Assembly (NCBI GenBank): GCA_016926135.1
Contig: JAFGPH010000480.1
Coordinates: 1 to 8,405, forward strand
From: Deltaproteobacteria bacterium
GTDB taxonomy: Bacteria > Desulfobacterota > DSM-4660 > Desulfatiglandales > HGW-15
Length of the DNA stretch: 8,405 nucleotides
Direction: 5' to 3'
Position numbers and translations under genes: made by a program. Numbering within the stretch: the stretch's first letter is position 1; every line of letters begins with the position of its first letter. The notes beneath the pieces were generated by a model. The model was not told the DNA's origin. It saw nothing but the letters and a program-made list of their open reading frames with translations, and did not search any database. Positions 6,954 through 8,405 of the stretch are shown here, piece by piece.

Positions 6954-7037
6954 AGGTTCAGAGGTTCGGGGTTCAGAGGTTCAGGGTTAACCTTGGAACC
7001 GGCGGAGCCGTATGAACCTTTGAACCTTCTTCAACCC
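6954..7037. repeat. Intergenic GGTTC tandem/inverted repeat element
   Basis: Two 15-bp units, GGTTCAGAGGTTCGG (6955-6969) and GGTTCAGAGGTTCAG (6970-6984), are 14/15 identical and are followed by the palindrome GGTTAACC (6985-6992). Further right come the opposite-strand forms GGAACC (6995-7000), GAACCTTTGAACC (7014-7026) and CAACCC (7032-7037). Positions 6970-6982 and 7014-7026 pair along 13 bp with a single G·U, enclosing a small CGGC-GGA-GCCG hairpin (7000-7010). It lies between the S1-domain gene and the selenoprotein gene and has no T-run, so it is not a simple terminator. It resembles short intergenic repeats of some deltaproteobacterial genomes (recollection, not checked). Confidence 0.7.
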
Positions 7038-7086
7038 ACACGGTTCGAATTTGATTGCGGCCGTGGGGTTGCGCTGGGAGGATCCG

Positions 7087-7407
7087 ATGCTAAGGAAAGG
7101 GACCTGGCTTGTTGTCGGAGCGGCCTGTTTGCTGCTCCTGGCCGGATGCACGCAGGACACCGTGCCTTCGGGCGGTAAAATCGTGAAACTCACGGTTCCC
7201 AACCTCATGAGCGGCTGAGGCAGCCCGTTGCAGAGGGTAGGTTCTGCCCTCAAAAGCATTCAAGGAATTTTGAAACACAGCGTGTTCCCCGCAGAGCGAA
7301 TCGTGATCATCACATTTGACGACAGGGTAACCACGGTTGAGAAGATCCTCTGGCAACTCGCGGAAGCGAGCTATTCCATCTCGGGCAAACCGCAGATGAT
7401 CCTTTGA
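7087..7407 (+). CDS. Probable selenoprotein: HMA (MerP/CopZ-like) lipoprotein with in-frame UGA as Sec44
   Basis: From the ATG at 7087, behind GGGAGGA (7076-7082), the frame runs 106 codons to a TGA at 7405-7407 with one internal TGA at 7216-7218 (codon 44). Residues 1-21 are a lipoprotein signal ending in the lipobox LAGC; C21 would be lipidated and the protein anchored in the envelope. Residues about 31-102 have the heavy-metal-associated ferredoxin-like fold: strand KIVKLTVPNL, helix RVGSALKSIQGI, strand IVIITFDD, helix TTVEKILWQLAEASYSI. Lined up on the ALxxIxGI block of CopZ/MerP proteins, residue 44 falls exactly on the first Cys of CxxC; the second Cys is P47. Both halves keep one domain across the TGA, and a SECIS-like hairpin follows it. 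Function is inferred as metal/metalloid binding or a redox role. A nonsense-mutated pseudogene is the alternative, but a stop at precisely the Cys position makes it less likely. It ends 12 nt before trpS, probably in one transcript. Confidence 0.8.
7233..7251 (+). promoter_or_regulatory. SECIS-like hairpin downstream of the in-frame UGA
   Basis: The mRNA can fold GAGGGUA (7233-7239) with UGCCCUC (7245-7251): seven pairs including one U·G, closing a five-base loop GGUUC (7240-7244). A lower UGC/GCA stem (7229-7231 with 7256-7258) can extend it through an internal loop. Bacterial SECIS elements are hairpins just after the UGA with a small apical loop starting with G; the E. coli fdhF element has an AGGUCU loop, close to the AGGUUCU here. 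The loop G lies 21 nt after the UGA, in the usual range. It would bind SelB. Confidence 0.65.
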
Positions 7408-7419
7408 CGGGGCAAGAAC

Positions 7420-8385
7420 ATGCGAGTGCTTTCAGGAATCCAGCCTTCGGGAGATCTTCACATCGGCAACTATTTTGGGATGATGAAGCCGATGATCGAG
7501 TATCAGGATCACTCGGAGCTCTACTGCTTCATCGTGAACTACCATGCCATGACTTCCGTTTCCGATGGCGGGCGCCTCGCAGCAGGTACGCTTCAGGCTG
7601 CAATCGATTTCCTGGCCCTGGGTCTGGACCCTGAAAAGGCCATTTTCTGGGTGCAATCGGATGTGCCCGAGGTGACGGAACTCACCTGGATCCTGAACAA
7701 CGTCACCCCCGTGGGGCTCCTGCTCAGAAGCCATTCCTACAAAGACAAGACGGATCAGGGGCTCGCTCCCAATCACGGTCTGCTTTCCTACCCGGTCCTC
7801 ATGGCGGCCGACATTCTTCTTTACCAGGGGGAGCGGGTTCCCGTAGGCAAAGACCAGCAGCAGCATCTGGAGATCACGAGGGATATCGCCATCAAATTCA
7901 ACGGTATTTTTGGGGAGACGTTCGTGATCCCTGAGGCGGAGATCAACCCCAACGTGCCCACGGTTGTGGGCACCGACGGCCGTAAGATGAGCAAGTCCTA
8001 TGACAACACCCTGGAGATCTTCTGCGACGAAAAGGAACTGCGGCGGAAGATCGCCGGAATCGTGACTGATTCGACACCGGTCGCAGACCCCAAGGATCCC
8101 GACAAATGCAACCTGTTCTCGTTCATTTCTCTTTTTTTGAATTCGGATGAAAAGCGGGATCTGGCCGGGCGTTACCGTCGTGGCGGGCTCAAGTACAGTG
8201 ATGTGAAGAAAGATCTCTTCGAGCGGATGCGGGAGCACTTCAGGGAGGCGCAGAAGAGACGTCAGGACCTGGCCCGTCACCCCGATCACATCCGGGAGAT
8301 CCTCCGAAAGGGCGCCGAAAAGGCGAGAGAAAAAGCCTTGCCCACCCTGAGGCAGGTGCGGGAACGGACGGGCCTCTGTTATTAG
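7420..8385 (+). CDS. trpS: Tryptophan--tRNA ligase
   Basis: This 321-aa class I aminoacyl-tRNA synthetase charges tRNA-Trp with tryptophan in the cytoplasm and is close to the usual bacterial length (about 325-335). The N-terminus MRVLSGIQPSGDLHIGNYFG carries the HIGH-type signature (HIGN, 14-17). MAADILLYQ (128-136) with D131 lines the tryptophan pocket, VGKDQQQHLEITRDIA (142-157) is the conserved family block, and KMSKS is at 189-193. The C-terminal helical anticodon region ends with GAEKAREKALPTLRQVRERTG, as in other members. The ATG at 7420 is fixed by this N-terminus and has GGGG (7409-7412) at workable spacing. It is the second gene after the selenoprotein candidate. No promoter was recognised in the 12-nt gap, so its transcription probably begins upstream of 7087. 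Confidence 0.98.
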   Translation: MRVLSGIQPSGDLHIGNYFGMMKPMIEYQDHSELYCFIVNYHAMTSVSDGGRLAAGTLQAAIDFLALGLDPEKAIFWVQSDVPEVTELTWILNNVTPVGLLLRSHSYKDKTDQGLAPNHGLLSYPVLMAADILLYQGERVPVGKDQQQHLEITRDIAIKFNGIFGETFVIPEAEINPNVPTVVGTDGRKMSKSYDNTLEIFCDEKELRRKIAGIVTDSTPVADPKDPDKCNLFSFISLFLNSDEKRDLAGRYRRGGLKYSDVKKDLFERMREHFREAQKRRQDLARHPDHIREILRKGAEKAREKALPTLRQVRERTGLCY

Positions 8386-8405
8386 CCTCTTGCGAGTAAA
8401 GGCGA

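Noticed and set aside
6954..7037. CRISPR array
   Set aside because: The repeats are 7-15 bp, immediately adjacent and partly inverted, with no unique spacers.
7087..7218. Reading this as a complete 43-residue lipoprotein peptide
   Set aside because: The same frame continues after the TGA with the rest of an HMA domain, so the peptide would be only the first strand of a fold.
6987..7356. Minus-strand open frames of 88-90 codons opposite the selenoprotein
   Set aside because: They are antisense to a coherent plus-strand protein, start without ribosome binding sites and match no known domain by eye.

Overview
The window looks like chromosomal DNA of a GC-rich, anaerobic-type Deltaproteobacterium (Desulfobacterota, perhaps close to the Syntrophobacterales). 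This is an inference from the style of the signalling proteins, a GlcD-type oxidase, a stand-alone multi-S1 protein, GGTTC-type intergenic repeats and a probable selenoprotein. No rRNA, tRNA, CRISPR array, transposase or prophage gene is visible.

Left part (1-3604): a response regulator runs off the left edge on the minus strand. A 433-nt divergent intergenic region separates it from a soluble GAF-type histidine kinase on the plus strand. That region holds a 42-bp dyad made of two TGCAC-N8-GTGCA sites, and about 50 bp beyond it a sigma-54-like promoter overlapping a possible sigma-70 promoter, pointing at the kinase. The layout suggests a two-component system with enhancer-type control. The kinase is followed 46 nt later (73 nt to the preferred start) by an exported protein with a formylglycine-generating-enzyme fold that lacks one of the two catalytic cysteines of true FGEs.

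Middle part (3790-6896): a GlcD-type FAD-dependent 2-hydroxyacid dehydrogenase lies on the minus strand, convergent with the FGE-like gene and without an adjacent iron-sulfur partner. Divergent from it is a protein with five S1 RNA-binding domains, whose real start is at 5433 behind a strong Shine-Dalgarno sequence.

Right part (6897-8405): an intergenic region carries tandem and inverted GGTTC repeats. It is followed by a gene that ordinary gene finding breaks in two. An ATG at 7087 opens a lipoprotein with a heavy-metal-associated (HMA, MerP/CopZ-like) domain. Its frame crosses one in-frame TGA at 7216-7218 and ends at 7407. The TGA aligns with the first Cys of the HMA CxxC motif, and a SECIS-like hairpin with a GGUUC loop starts 14 nt after it. 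The best reading is a selenocysteine-containing HMA lipoprotein, and it is the most notable item here. It ends 12 nt before trpS (tryptophanyl-tRNA synthetase), so the two are probably cotranscribed.
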